Shown: one piece after another, positions 32,701 to 47,800 of the stretch | Position numbering within the stretch: the stretch's first letter is position 1 | Layout: each line of letters begins with the position of its first letter | Assembly: GCA_013396915.1 (NCBI GenBank) | Contig: VWZL01001321.1 | Coordinates: 190,593 to 254,592 of the forward strand | From: Stercorarius parasiticus | Lineage: Eukaryota; Chordata; Aves; Charadriiformes; Stercorariidae | Length of the DNA: 64,000 bases | Reading direction: 5' to 3' | The notes under the pieces: model-generated | Databases searched by the model: none | Told to the model about the DNA's origin: nothing | What the model saw: only the letters and a program-made list of their open reading frames with translations | Translations under genes and position numbers: made by a program

Positions 32701-35700
32701 GCCAGGTGCTTGTGGTTGAAGATGCCAAGACCAGCTGCTGATGCTGTTCTCTTAGTCGCATTTGTGACCTGGCCCCCAGGGCATGCTGCTCCGGCTCTCC
32801 TGGGCTGGCAGTTAGCTGGTGAGTGAGTGGGAAACAGCTCTTCCGAGGCTGTTCCCGGATGTGTCTTCCTTTCAGGGTCTCCACTGCAGTGGGGCTGGGA
32901 AGCCAAGTCTGGTCCCAGAAAGCGCTGTTTCTTCCTGCCTCCTGAACCAGTTTGAAAGGCTGCTGTGATAATTAGCACTGCTTTGTCCTCTAAGTCATTA
33001 AGTTGCGTGGGGACGTCCCAGCTTGGCTTTTCATGTAGGTATTGCCTTTTTCTTAGTGCTTTGCTGTGCATGGACCTAAAAACAGGTACGTGAAACCACT
33101 TGCAGCATCTTGTCTGCCCTTCTCCATTTCAGCTCCAGGTATACCTGAGAGCAGTAGCAGGGCTATAGCAGATCATACCCAACTGGTCTTTCAGAGGGCA
33201 TTTCCAAATCTGAGCAATGATTGGAGTGTAGCGGTGCTGTGCCAGGAAGGGCCCTTTCCCCTGGGGCTGGGTGGGGATGTTTCTGCCTCCTTTAACTTGC
33301 TGGTCTCTGGGGAGACTTGGCCTGGACCAGGCAGTGTCTGTGGCTCTCAGTGGGGTGCGGTGCTGGGAAACTGGCAGAAAATGGAGTTTATGAGTGAATG
33401 CTGTATCCCGTGTCACACCTACTAACCTTTGCTTGTGTAAATACCTGTTGGCAGCGTGTGCAGCTTCAGCTGTGATGGGCTGATAAAGGACTGTGCTGCT
33501 TTTTCTCTTCATGCTGCCTCGGTTTGTATTTACAGCAGTGGTGGTGGAGGCTGATCAAAGCCTTACTTCTCCAGGTTCAAACTCTAACCAAGGAGGAGTT
33601 GTTTGCCCCGCTGTTTGCCGAGAAGGTGTCCTTGACAAGCCTGTCCTAGCGTGGACAACGAAAAGCATTGTCCAGAAGAGAGGCAGAGGTAGCATCTCAG
33701 AACTTTGGAAACCACCAAGCTGCAGGGAGGATTTGTGGAGGTTGTGTTTGGATTTTACTGGGTGCCCTGGGCTTTCCCACGGCAACTCAGTGGGGAGTAC
33801 CACCAGCCCTCCCTCGTTACCTTCACCTAAGGTCACTTCCATATCTACAGCCTGTGCTACCCTACCGCTAGGATTGGGTTGCGTGCTAAATTTAGTAAAC
33901 CTCTTTACAGCTTAGCCTGCGTGTATGTATGTAAAAACAGATATTTTTTTTTCTTTTTTAAAAAGTAGCTTTTAATGGGTTAGAGCCTAGTTCAAGATGC
34001 ATGACAAAGGTAGGCTTTCTCTCCAGAGGTGGCGGTACGCTAGGCCAGTTGTGGAACAGGTAGGCTGCTTCTCTGCCTCAGTGTACCTCAACACACAGAT
34101 TCGGCGAGGTGTGGAGCGCCGTGGGTGGGAGGGAAGGTTGCTGAGGCACAATTACGACTTGCGTAACGTGGTCTGCAGTCTGAGGCATGTGAGAAGTGCT
34201 AGCGAAGGGGTTGGGCTTCAGAAGTTCTAAAGGCTTGTGAAAATTCTTCCTCAGATGTTTCCATTACAAGCGTGCCTTTTCACCTCTCCCGCCCCTCAGT
34301 CTCCCTGTTTCTACCTTTTTTCCATGCTGCTTGTGTGCCAAAGGAAGAATTTCTTGACTTCAAATCCAGTGTGCCTATTTCTAAGTAGATTTCTTAATCC
34401 CTGTTCCCCATTAGAGGCTACTGGAGTAATAGTTTGAGGTGTAACCAAAGTTGGAGGCGAGTAAGTTGATGCAGAGAAGTGTTAGTTCACTCCTCGCATG
34501 TGGAAGGAGGAGCAGATTGTGGGACAGCAAAGCAAGGGGAGTGAGAACCCAGAGAAGCGTGAGAGAAACGACCTCAATTACTCTGCGTTTCTGTTGCTGA
34601 GCATTTTTAGGCCTTTTTAACAACCTGGCCTGTTCTCGAGTTCAGATCAGAACTGTGCTGATCAGTAAAGCTGAGTGCATGGGGGGTGTGTGTATGCGTG
34701 GGTTATGAGGCTGTTTTTAGGGGAGAACTCTGAGATGTTGGGGTATTGACTTGAACTCAAAGTTCTGAAAACAGTGAAATGTGTATTTGAAGTCTCTTTA
34801 GGAAACTTTTAACAATCTTGGTCCTTATGGTCACGAGGGAAGAAAACCAGGAAACCCTCAGAGATGCACTTTGAACACATCTTTTGTGGGGCTTCTTCTG
34901 TGTTGTCATCCAGCTCCCAACATTATGCTGTAGCTGGACTTACACAGTGAACTGGATTGTGGAACTGGGACCAGTATGGCGAAGGAGTTTTGCAGGGGCT
35001 GCTGCTGCTCAGAGAAACATCAGCAAGCCTCAGAATCGCTCACCTGGGTAATTAACAGCCACATAGGGAGGGTGGGAAAAGAAGGTTCTTTCACTGTGTG
35101 GCCCAGCTGTAATTCAAGTGTGTTAAGCAAGTCTGTGGAGGAGCTGGAACCTTTTCCCTGATGCTGGAGGGGAGCTTAGTCTCATACTCAGGGTGTTTAA
35201 GACAAGATGCAAATATTGTCTTGGAGTCTGTCGAAGTACTGCAACGGTTCCTGAGTGTGTGTGACCTTCTTAAGCTGCCTGCTGGATCCCAAAGGGTCTG
35301 GGCACTGAGGTGACACTGACTGTGTATCATTTCTTAATGTGTGGGTACCTTCAGCAGACTGTTAAATGAAGCACAGAGAGGTTAACAAGGTGAAAAGAAA
35401 CCTTATGGAGAGGAATGTGTGGTGCTGCTGTTTAGGAGCACGTATCCTCGGTGTGGGAGTTGAAAGGATGGTATCTCGGTGGAGCTACAGCCAGCGAGGT
35501 CCCTGTTGTAGTGCAGGAGGTGTTTTGGGTAGATGGGGAGCTCTTAGTTCTGCCCTTGATAAATGGGCTACAGGCAGTGTCTCAAAGGAGAGTGGAGAGG
35601 GACCTTAACACTTCACCTGTCCCAGTAGGGAAATGACCACAGCTGTTCCTTAAGCTTCATGTTGTGCTTTTAAATGGAGTTAGAAGTTCCAGCTCATAAT

Positions 35701-38700
35701 GCAATTTATACTTTGAAATAGACTGGGGTAACATGTATGGTGCCAATGCTCTGGGGATCACTTCTAAAGCCTCTCCAGTTCCTTAACCATTTTGAAACCT
35801 GACTTCTAAGAGTATCAACAACACCATGTTCTCTGCAGCATAAGGGATCTAGCTTGTATGTAGAAGTGCTGTCTTTGTGCCTGTGTGATAACATCTTTAG
35901 GGTAAATGTTGAAGGACAGCTTTGCTATGGAGCAGTCAGACTATCTCATATCTGCTGGGGAGGTCTTGGCGATGGGAGTCTGCTCAGCCTGTGTGCAGGA
36001 GCAGAAAGTCAAAATATCAGTGTTGTAGGAAGCCCATTATCAGCAGAAGCTTCTGTGGCCTAAATCCAGTCCTGAATGTACCTCTACGCACTCTCTGCGT
36101 TCGAAGGGTTTTATAAATACAGCATGAACAATGTTTTAATTGGCAAATGATTTTAAACTTAATGCACAGCTGTAATAAAATCCAACCTGCTTTTGCGGGT
36201 GTTGTTCCTAAGGTGACTATGGATTAAAACTCCCTAATTGCTACTAGCAAAAGAGTGGTAGATGCCTCTTGTATCAGTTAAAGCATGTTCCCTGTGGTCC
36301 TAGGGCTCTGGTTCACCTCTGTAGTGAAGCGGCAGGAGCGGTGAGGAGTCGTCTCCTGCTGCTGTATGGCCAGGTGAAATAAAACACAGCACCCGTGCTC
36401 TATCCGTAGGCTGCGGCTTCACCATCGCAGCACTGAGCACCTCCTTGGATTGACGACTGAGAGCGTTTTTTCCGACTTGAGGTCAAAATGCATTCATGGC
36501 CCGTTACTACCCATTTGTTCCCATGCCAGCATTGTCCTCTGGCTTGAACCCCACCCTGCAAGGTGGGAGCTGGAGGAAGCTGCTCTGCTGGGTACGGCTT
36601 CGCTTGGGTGTAGTTCCGAGCAGCGTAGCTCTACGTGCGTGGGGGGAAGCAAGGGGAGCAAGAAATGCCTGCTCAAGCCTGGCTGTTTGGATTTTCCAAT
36701 GTTTTCTTGTCTTTCTGAATCACAACTGTGGTATAGGGTATTAAAAGCAAAAAGAGGCACGCTGATGCAGTGCCTGCACAGCTGGGCAGGCTGAAGAGGA
36801 GGCAATTCCAGCCTGGGGAGGCTTGTAGTATTCCCCAAGTCCTAGTGGAAGTTCTGCTGCTCATGTCGATGATAGCTCTATTTATGATGCCTCTGTCAAC
36901 TTCTAGGAACTTTGACTTCTCTATGTTGAGTCTGCATTCCTCCTGTCATCTAGCCTAAACTGAAGTTGCCCTTTTAAAATCTCAGGGTTGAGAACTAACT
37001 GCATACCCCTGCGTTTTAAACTCTTGGCATATTTGAAAATTTATTACCACTCTGAACTTTGATTGTTTAACTGATGGATACTTTTTTTTTTTTCACCACT
37101 GTATTGGATGTGGTGAGAAGGGAGAAAAGTCTTGCCTGTTGATTTCATCTCCCTTTCCAGATGAAGAATTATCAAGATTTAGCCTAATAATGGAGTACAG
37201 CAATCTTGTTTCAAATGCTGCTTTCCGATGCTCTCATTTAGCTAGGTCTGTGCCACATCTACAGTAATTTTGATGCAGCAACCACACTTTCTTTCCCTTT
37301 AGAGAAAACGGAAATCATTCAACTGCTTAGACGTAATGTGTGCAGTAAGTAGTATCTTAAAACTTCAGGTAGTTAGAAGAAACCACATGAAATCATCTAG
37401 ATCTGATACGATTCACAATCACTTAGGAGTTTTGATTTCCCTCTATGAGTTAACAACTCTCCTTTAACTTGCAGCCTTTCCAACGCAGGCCAATCTCATT
37501 TTCCTCTGGGCAATCATATAGAGGGGAGCATCCGTCTGCTGTCGGCTGCTCCTGTTGTCCATGTTTAACAATAGGATCGTTGAGTCACCGAGAGGTTAAC
37601 GAAGCGCTCTTTTTTTTTTTTTTTTTGTCAGTGGTCCAATCTCTTTGTATAGTTGTGTGGAACAGCACACTGAACAGAAATAATGGGAAAATCTTGCTGG
37701 TGGAATGACCGGGGTTGTCACTTTGCAATACCAGGGTAAAGACCTGCTTAAGCTTCAGGCTTCTAACTGTGTACGGGGTGGCTGATTCCAAATCCCTCTG
37801 CAAGAACATTAAATATTAGTTTCTCCGCATCTTTTGCGCTTAACGGTGTTGAAGCTCAGGGGATCTGAACAATTACAGTTGGTTCAGCGGTAGCTTCCCG
37901 TTTAGTGTTTAAAACAGTTTTGTTATGATGAGTCTTTAGGGGTTTGGCATTAGAAGAAGGGTGAATTGTAGCCCTTAATTATGAAGTGCGGGAACAATTG
38001 CAGCCGGACGGACAGGCAGGCAGCGGTCCGTCTCCTTTCTTACTGGGCGAGCGATGCTTTTCTGCTGTGCCATCCCACTGCACGAATGACTGGAGCAGGC
38101 TGTCACTAGATTGATTTGGTTTGATCCCTTTTAGGAAGGGGTTTGAAGGCTCTAATTTTGGATTTCTGACGGTAGTCCTTTAGGCTTCTGCCCTGTTGCT
38201 CTGAGCAAATGTGTTAACTGTGGCTGCCCCAAAGAGCTTCCTGTGTGGGATTAAAAACCAGCTATTAAGTCCAGTTGCACTGGGACACCAGTGGCAAAGT
38301 AATTGCGAGGAAAGACTTCAAGGCGCAGTGTTTTGCTGGCAGCCTGGTCCCTTTGCATGTATAGGTGATGGAGAGCTTTGAGGAGTCTGCGGGGAATTAA
38401 GCTTGGGAAGGTGCGGGATGGGGTTGTGCTCTGTGACTTGCCGGATGGCACCTGGGGCAGGGAGAGACCTCTCTCCCCCTACCTCTTATCATCCTGTGGG
38501 TGAGGGCATCCCGTGCTCAGCAGAGCTGGGCGATGGTGGGACTTGCAGGAGTTCTTGCCAGCACCACCGCTCCAAGAAACTCACCTTTTCCCTCTGACAC
38601 ACCTCTCCAGGCTGGGTTTCACCTACAGTTTGAGTCAAAGTGCGCCTGATATCACTGAGACATCACTCAGCCCCAGCCCTGCCTCCTTTCCAAGCGTGTT

Positions 38701-38831
38701 GTTAGGTGAAGACATCGTCAGGCGACTCATCAACCACACTTGCACTGCGGTGTGCTTCCAGCAGAGCTTGTGCTGGGAAATGGAAAATACAGGACTCCTC
38801 TCTGGGACACAGCTCCACTTTTCCTCCCCCC

Positions 38832-38839
38832 NNNNNNNN
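38832..38839. other. Short assembly gap (8 N) in a C-rich run
   Basis: Eight unknown bases within CTCCCCCC...CCACCCCC. It is probably an unresolved C homopolymer rather than missing sequence of interest. Confidence 0.95.
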
Positions 38840-41800
38840 CCACCCCCTCCCGGGAGCTGCCAAGGCTCCGTGGCAGCTGGTGTACGTATGGCAGTGCCTT
38901 CTCCTGTTGGGAATGTTAAAAATACATGCTACAATTTTCCCTTTCCACATACCAAAATATATTAATGTGCTGCTGCTCTGATTAGTCATTTCCTCTTCCT
39001 TTGTTCCTTTCGCAACAGGGTAAAGGACTGTGGGCGCATACTTCAGTAAAATCTTGTATGGTTAAGAAGTCTGGTGCTAAATAGATCCTCTTGGTTTAAT
39101 ACCTGTCTTTGTTGGCAGAAGATGACTTCTGTTCTCAATCCATTAAATACACACTTAAAAATAAGTCTGGATTAAGTCACCTTTATGGTATTCATACTAA
39201 GAATATATTTGCCGGATTTATTTTTGTAGGGGAAAGAAATTCTAATATGAACAAAGTTAATACTCCTACCATGAATTTAATATATTCTTGCAGGAAAACT
39301 TCAGTGATACATTGCTACAGGAAAATTTCCAAATTCTCTCATTTATTCCGAGGCTTCTTGTCTTCCGCCTGTGCCATTACCTCTGTGCACCCTGAGTTCC
39401 TGCAAGACCTTGTTCAGCACGGGTGGAAAACTTGGTGAAACCCCCAGTGTGACACTGTTGGGCTGTGCATGGCTCAGTTATGGGTTAGCTTTGGCAGCCT
39501 CCACGCCATCAGGGTGTGGAGGTACGAAGGTTAATAAATTCAGCTATACGGACCTGCTTAAACATTGCTCCAAATGACTTGCCAACCCTTCAAGGCTGGA
39601 TTTTTTTTTTTTCTTTTCCATTGCTGCTGCTGCTTTGATGAGAAATTTGGAGAAAAGCTTTAGTATTGGGCGGTCTGGAGACCTGCAGGACAAGTGGCAG
39701 GTTTAAAACTTTCTTGTGTGTCTGCAGAAATTCAAGTGAGTAGGCAAAAATGTCATCTGACCAATATGGTTAAGGGCAAAATTGAATAGGAATTTGGAGA
39801 ATCGAGCAATAAATTAAGACAGACCTTTTTGTAGGTATGTGTGAACTTCAGAAATATGTCCCCTAAACAAAATGCCATCCTCGTTAGCAATCTGTTGTGG
39901 TTTTCCCGTCGTTCTGGCGCTGAGGACATCTGCTTTGCCCTGGAGTCGAAGCGGAGGACAGCTTGTGCCTGCCCAGGGAGGTGAGACCCAGGCAAGAGCA
40001 CTGCTCCTGCCCAGCAGCCTGGGAAGAAACAACCTTGGTGGGGCTGTGCGAGGCTCGCAGGGAGGAAAAACTACCTCTTCTGGGATACATGGGCAGATAA
40101 TACGCTTGGGTCTTTTCCTTGGCTATTTGCAGCTCTTGTATATAAAAACCTGGGTTGTTTTTTTTTTTAAAATGAGCATTAGCCTCCCAGTACTCAGATG
40201 CCATTCATACTTTCACAGCAATCTGCTAAGGCAAAAAAAAAAAAAGCTGGACTGAACGCATTTTCTTCTTTTGTTTCTGTCTCCTCTTATTCTACATTTA
40301 TTTTTTTTAAATATAAACAAGAATACATAATACAGGAATGTATATTTAGATAGTTATATTTACTATATACACTAGGAAAGGGAAAAGGTTTCATTCCAGC
40401 TGTTTTTTCTTTGCAGACTGCTGTGGAAGTATGAGAGGAATCTGAGTACTGAGAAGCTACTGCTTGTACCTGCTTTCCTCTGTCCTTCCATGCTTGCAGA
40501 GACTGAATTGGGTGTAAAGAGATGAAAAGGCTGTAGCAGCCTCAAATTTCTCAAGAGATGATCTTCAAATCTTTTTACTTGGAATTTGAGGCTCTGCCTC
40601 GTTTGTGGCCAGAGGGAGATCAATTGTGTAATTGCTGTGGGTGCTGTAGAGCTTGTTTTAATCAAGTTAGAGTATGGCAAAGGTAGGTGCAGAAGTCTCA
40701 GAATAAATATACTTACGCTAGTGCAGCTTATTCCTGTGTCAGAAAAGGATTAAGCCGTGTTGGAGGAAGGAATCCCGGTACCCTCACAGCTGAGACCCTT
40801 CACCTGCCTTGTTTTGGCAGAGCCAGCTTTGGGAATGACGCTGCCTGCAGTTATGTCAGCAGATGGGTGCAGGGGATGAGATGGGTGACCCAGCTTTGTC
40901 ACCCAGCTGAAGGACAGTGTGTTGGTAATGCAAAAACCCTGTGCCCTCAGAAAAGGTGGTGTGACGGCTGAAAGAGCCCCAGCAAAACCCTGAGAGAGCC
41001 CAGCCGGGCTGTGTCGCGCTCTGCACCGGAGCTGCTGTGTCCTGTCTGCCCCCGGGTTTGGGGGATGATAGATAGCTGTGCTGTGAAGATTATACTGTGA
41101 ATATGTATTTGTACAGTAGACTACAATAGATGTCAAAAGGCCTTTGTGGAAGCGCATAGTGGCTTTAAACTTGGGCAAATGGCTTGTGTGTGGTAAACCT
41201 GAGCTGCTGTGGACTGGCACATCAGCTTCGCTTCTGCAAACCTCTGTGAACTTTACAGGCAGCTCATCAGGATAACAAAACAAGCATGGCTGATCCCTCC
41301 CTCCTGCCCAGGTGCTGGCTACAAGCACATTTCAGGTGCGGCTGTGTGTGTTTAATGCTTCTACCTGGCTGACCCAAGAGTCCTGGCTTAAATCTGCACC
41401 CTGTTCCTGCTGCTGGATGAGTTTGTGTTGCAGGAGACCCCTTGATGCTCAAAAACTGCAGGACATGCAGAACTGCTTCTCAGACTAGTGATGTAAACTC
41501 AGCCTTGGTCATTAATCTGCTAGCTTTGTCTCTTATTTTTAGTATGTAATCCTGCATTAATATGGCCTGGGCAAAACCCCAAGTTCTAGCATTGCCTGCA
41601 AAGCCAGAACGGAGGAGTTAATCAATGTTGGGTTTATGGCAAGGTATTGTCACACCTTGAGCAAACCTGCCAAAGCCATGCATGGCAATGCAGCTGGGCA
41701 GTGTCGTGGCGAGAACAGCGGAGGTTGTTTTTAATCAAGTCAGTATGTTGAGACTATTAGAAATGTAAACTTAATTCTTTTCTACATTGTGGCTGAAAGG

Positions 41801-44800
41801 TTTGTTGGCTTTGGAGGAGAAGTGAGCCTTGACTGCTGCCCAGCTTCTTCTGACGTCTTTCCTTGCCTTAGCATCAGCAGAATTGTTCATGCTGTTGGAT
41901 TCCTATGGCTGCTTGTGCAGCCTTTTTTGCTGTTGCACTGTGCCTTCAGATAAAACACCCGCCACGGGAAACAGCAGATGTAGCTGGGGATCTTCTGGCT
42001 GGAGCCGCTGCGGGAGCAAGTGAGTGACCTTGGCTGCCATCACTGCCCGCTTGGGATGCGAGAAAAGCCACAAGCTGAGAAAATCAGTGTCTGCGTTGAA
42101 CCTTTAGTTTAGAATTTACTGCTATTTGGTCTTTTGTGAGAAAATGCAGTGAGCGTGGGTTTTTTTTTTCCTTCATATTTTGAGAAGTGTAATTTCCTGG
42201 TTCTCCACGCATAGAAGCGAGCAGTGATTTGAAGAGCAAATGTTGGATCTGGTCTCTGCTTGCAAGGAGAGTGGGGAAGGGGAAATGCTTACCCAAAAGT
42301 CAGAGCTTGCTGCTTGGGTGTTTAAATGCCTCTCAAATAGTTCACGGTGGTGTGGGCAGAGCACGTCTGTACACGAGTGTGTGATGGAAGGATCTGGGGA
42401 AGCCTCAAGAGCTCCCTGGAAATAGCGATGGGAAGACGTGGACTTGCTGCCTAACGCTGGGAGCCCTCTCTGGGCACGCTCCTCCCCCAGCACCCTCCTG
42501 TTGGAAGAAAGAAGCCTTTGATCCTTTACAGGCACTTTGGAAGAAGGTAGTGTAAAGATAATTTGTTATCTTTTGACTTTGGAGATAATAGACACGTGTG
42601 TTAGAAGTTAGTGATTTTAAGGGAAAACTTGCAGTTTCTGGCATCTGGTGGAGCCAAAGATGCCTCCTTCTAGCCCTGATGGGTGCCGGTTTTTATCCGA
42701 AATAACTTGCTCTCGTAAATGTGAGAAATGTTTTGGTCTCCTGAACAGTATCAGTGTCTTCATGCTCATGCTTTGGTGAACCCCGCAGGTTGCTGATGGG
42801 AAGGGTCTGTGCAGTTTCAGGGTATTGGGGCAAGCTGCCGGGCAGCAGAACAGAGCGTGGTTTTCCAGCCCGTTCTTCGCTCCGTGCCAACTGCATACAC
42901 ATGCTTTTATCCCCGGATAAATTCGAGGTTGCTTGTTCTGCTTTCACTGATGCTAGTTCCAACTCTGGCCTTTATCCCACAGCCCAGGTGGTTTCAGGGT
43001 GTCAGCTGCCTCACGGAGAATCCCTCCCCTGCCGTAACTTGCCTGAGCTTGCCTGGAGGGGCCGGGCTGCGCTGGAAACCTCCAGCCTGCTCCCGGCAAA
43101 CCCTTGCAGGAGGCACTCAGGTGCTCACCGCTTGGACAAGAGCAAGGTCATCTGCCAGACAGTGGTGGCAACCACCTGTAGCCATATTGTGCTCCCGGCT
43201 TGCTCTCAGCACCACTGCTGCAATTAGTCAGGTGTTGGCTCTAAAGATATATTAAAAAAAAAAAAAGCAAACCTAAAAGTAAAGGCTTTTGTTGAAGCGA
43301 AGCCGCTCTTCTCTGGAATTTAATAAATAGTGTGTCTGTGTTAACTAACATCAAGCAACTGAGAGCAGACAGAGCTCAACAGATGGTACAAACAGCGGCA
43401 TGTTTGGAATGGAAAATATTTACCTAGAGGGTATTTGAGAAGCACTGAGATTGTGCGCTGCAAATGGCTTAATTGTATCAGCGTAATCAAGTGAAGAAGA
43501 GCAAGATTTATTGACAAATCTCATTCTCTTGCTGTTAGCAGTTTGTAGGGGGTGTCAAGCACTGCTGAGCTTCACTTGAACAGGTCTCCTTCCCAGAGAG
43601 GAGAACTTTAATATGTGAATGGCTCAGTCTCTAATTTCGAGTGTCTACAGCTTTCTTCTGCTGCTGCATAAATCATGCTGTCAGGGCAAGTATTTAAATG
43701 AAAGAGACTTGGAGCTTGAACTGCTGTTTGTTATGCTTCCCCCCCGGTCTTAGTTTTGAAAGGACTTCTGTAAACAGAGCATGGAAATAGAGCTATATGA
43801 GTAGAGTTTAGAAAGAATACAAAAAAAGTAGGTTAAATCTTGCCATCCAGGTCAAAACTGGCAGGGCCACTTAGACCTTTAGCTCTTCTAGGTGGTGGGT
43901 GCTTCACACGCACCTCTTAGTTGTGCAAATTTAAGTGACTTGTAAGAAGATTGTGTGTGGTGTGTGTGGTTTTTTTTTTTTTTACTGGAAGCTGTGCCTT
44001 TTTCCTTACGTAGGTGGCAGATTAGATTTATATGTGATATCTTATTTTCCTGTCTTAAAAACAGTGTTCAGGTGTAGCCGGCTCCTCACTGGTGTTCACT
44101 GGGCAGTGTGGTTTTTGGGAATGGGTAACCCTTGAATGGGAAGGTTAAGGAGGATGTTGAGTCACTGCCAGGGCTCCCTTTGTTCCCAGCGTTGCTCACC
44201 TGCTGAAATTAGCCAGGTGTTAATGAACTTGGAGCAAGTTTGATGGGCTGAAATCCCTGCCTGCTCTGACAGCTCGGCTTTCACTTGCTGCCTCTTGATG
44301 TCACAGCACAGAAGCTCTGCTGTCCTCTGTCTTGTCTTGGGGCGTGAAGAACATGTCTTGTTTCTTCAGTGACATACAGGACGGCTTAAAAAAACCAAAC
44401 CCAAACCAACTAAAGTTCTCAGTCTGCAGATTTTTCTCATACTGTAGCAATGCTGATGTTAAATGAACTACCTTTAAGTTTTTCTGGCAGCCCTCCTTCC
44501 TAGGGAGCCCAAGAGCGCTTTGATTAGTTAATGCTCATGAACAGAGTCACAGAGAGCTGGTTGCTGCCACTGTGGCTAAACATCTTGTTTAATTTTATAT
44601 TTTACCTGTGGCAGATCTGGGTTTAGTTGCCTTGTCAGCCCAAGCTGCTGGCCTTCCTCTCCCAAAGAGCTCTGGGGGAAGATGAGTTTGGGAGTGAAGC
44701 TGTTCCCAAGAGGATCCTCTTTGCAGCTGGCTGTTACGGAGCGTGTTGCTTCCTGTGTGCAGGTTAAAGAAAAAATAGTTATCTATTTGAGGAATTTATT

Positions 44801-47800
44801 GAATACAGATACTCCTTTGAGACTTCTTGCTGTGTTCCTCGCAACTGTTGAAAGTGAGGGCTTTCTTTTAGTCAACTAGCCAGCTTGAGAAAATCCCAGG
44901 GAAATACCCCAATTAAGGAGGCTGTTGCCTTAACTAAATCAGATGTGATATCTCTTAAACTGCTTAGTATTTTTTTTTTAATTACCTTGGTACCTATATT
45001 TTTTTCCCCCCCTTAATGTTACTTTTTCAGAGAGACACGAATCCCTGGAGATTACGTGCATCTCGGGACCCAAGCGTTTCTAGAAGCCGTGCCTCTGATG
45101 TGCTGGGGCTGGGCTACGAGTGACTCATTAGCCAGATGCAGCTGTAATTTATTTCTGTCTCCTCAGAATGAATATCCCGTGAAACATGGTATCTGTGCAG
45201 GGTGAAACTTAAGATTTAAATGCAAAAAGCAAAGGGTGTGTTACGAAATGCAGGGCAGTGTTAACTATCAGAGGAAGTCAGGTGCAAGCAATAATACTGG
45301 AGCTCAGAAATAGTTATTTTCTGTGGCACGGGCTCTGTTTCGGGGAACAAAAGTGCGATTCTTTTGTTAAACGTGGGATGGGAACAGTGACCGAGTCTGC
45401 GCGCGGGCTGGGACAGATGTGGTTTGTTCCCCTTTCTCAGAATGACTGAAGGGATGTTGTGAGTTCCGGACTTTACGAAAGAGACGGGAGCGTGTCTGCA
45501 AGTGGGGAGCCTGGCACGGGTGCTGGGCAGCCCGGCTCCGAGAAACGTGCCCGATATTTCTCAGGTTAAATATCAATAAATATCATATATGGATGAAGGG
45601 TGAGTATTTAACTAAATACCTTGAACTTTAAACGTAGCTGAAGTCGCTGTGCCTGTTGTTGGCAGCAGCGAGGGGGTGTGTACGTGCAGTTTCTCCCGGG
45701 TGTGCCTTGCTGGGGAGAGCTGATGCAGCCACCACCAAAAGTGGTCCAAGAGAGGGCTGTGAGTGAGAAAAGTCCCCTTGCAGCACTTCCAGGGGGGAGA
45801 AGTAATATTTTTGTGAGGGTATCTATTGTTTCCATAGCTAAAAAGAATGGGAGGAATGACAAAACTAAATCCTGAGCAGCAGTTAGGCTGGTATGCGGAG
45901 GTTTTAAAGTTAATGTAGCATTCACTTTTTTTCTGGTTTAATAAAAGTAACTTCTCTGTCCTGTTTCTTTTTGTATGGTGTAGGATTTTTTTTTTCCCCT
46001 ATAGATTGCTTCTGTTTTTTTCTAGATGGCTTGTCAGTGTAATACAGAGGTATAAATGGGAACGGAGAAACTTTTCTAGTAATTGTAGGTTGTTGGAGGG
46101 CAACTGGGAGCTGTGTGTGAGCCAAAACACTGTCTCTTTACCCCATGGCAAGGATGCCGCTTCATAAAGATGTCTTGACAAGGGCCAGATGGTGAAGGAT
46201 GTCATCTTGTCATTTGGCATGAAGGATACCAGCAGCAACGTATCCTTCTCGAAGTGATTTTTAAATGCCCTTGCTCATGCTGGGCTGAGGTGGAAAAGTA
46301 GTGTATAACTATCAGAGTAGAGCTCTTGTTCGCCATTCCCGGGTGTTCTTAATCAATTCTAGTTACATTCTTAGGCTTTTACTTTATTTTTTGAACTCTG
46401 CTTCCCTGGATTTGTGCGTTTGTAATTACACATCAGACTTTGGAGATCAAATCTGCGTGCCTCTGATGAGTGTTTGGGGTGGAAGCCTTCATCTGGCTCA
46501 TGCTCCGCTTCACCCTGATGAGCGAGAGGAGGATGGGAGCAGTGACTGAGTCCGTTGATGCTCTGAAACTCAGCGTTGCCAGGCTGCAGGGTGCAAGCAA
46601 TGCCGTTCCACAAGTGGAGTTGAGTCGGGAGGGGAGAGCAGGGCAGTGGACGGAGGCTCTGAGATCAGACCTCATCTTGTCCAGTCCCTCTTCCCCACTC
46701 GGCCTAGCAGTTACAATTATGTTACAGTTACAGCTCCTCTTGAAAGCAGATGAAGCTTTTACACGTGTCTAGCCTCTCTGGTCTCAAAGCAACAGTAATT
46801 TTCTGTTTATAACTTGGTCCTGCCTTGACCATCACGCCTCCTGACACTTGATGTCTCGAACTTTTACAACATGTGTTTTGCTGAGCGCGTGATTTGAGCT
46901 GAGCGTCTGGTGTCGGGTGCTGGGAAACGCGTAGGGACGGCTGCAGGGTGGGATCCTCCCGGTGCGGCTGAGGCAACAGGATGAATTCCCGGCCAGCTGC
47001 GTGCTTCTGTATCGGCAAGGCAGAGGTGGGCTGCTTCGGGATCTTTGTGGTTAGGTATTGTAATTGTTGTGGTGATGTATTGTAATGATCAACTTAATTA
47101 CGCTTCTGAAAAATCTGCTTTAATTGCATATTTACTTTAGGGATTATCTTCTCCCGTAAGCATTCAGTATTGACTTTGGCTGAGATAACTTTTCAAGATC
47201 TGCTTCCTTCAAGAGATGACTAATATTAGATCACTTAGTGCAGGAAGCTGGTTTTATCAAGTAGCTGCAACTAATCATTTTGAAAGCTCCAGCTTAGTTT
47301 TGAGCATCTGTGCTTTTTCTTCCCAAAAGACAAGCTTTTCCTCCCATCCCTCTCAGCCCTTCTGAAACTTTCTGTGCTGGATGTAATTCTAGACCCAAGC
47401 CTTTTCAGTGAGCTGCGCGTACGCAGAAAATAATTACAAACTGGGAGGAGACTTACTGTTAAGACAACTGATGAATAATTAGTGTATTGAAATGTTAATC
47501 TTCTGTTTGGATAACTTAATAGCCAAATTAGAGTTCCCACTCCTTGCTTTCTGTGCTGCTCAATGCACTGTACAAATATATTATCACAGTAACTCCTCTC
47601 TGTTACAACATACTATACTAAGGAACTATTACATATAACAACTCTTCCCTCTTGAGCTAGAGCCAGGCTCCAAACCAAGCTCTCGCCAACGTGGCAGGAT
47701 GGCAAGCCAGTTTATGATAGCAGCTTCCAGCACAGCCAGGAGTTGAGGTAAAACAACCTTAAATATAAGACTATCAGGTATTTAAAGAGCAATCCTCTGC

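Noticed and set aside
32553..33071. 172-codon minus-strand open frame in KTN1 intron 1
   Set aside because: No signature, no convincing exon structure, and several competing frames over the same bases.
40750..41328. 192-codon minus-strand open frame in KTN1 intron 1
   Set aside because: Composition looks random and no domain is recognised. A long frame alone does not support a gene here.
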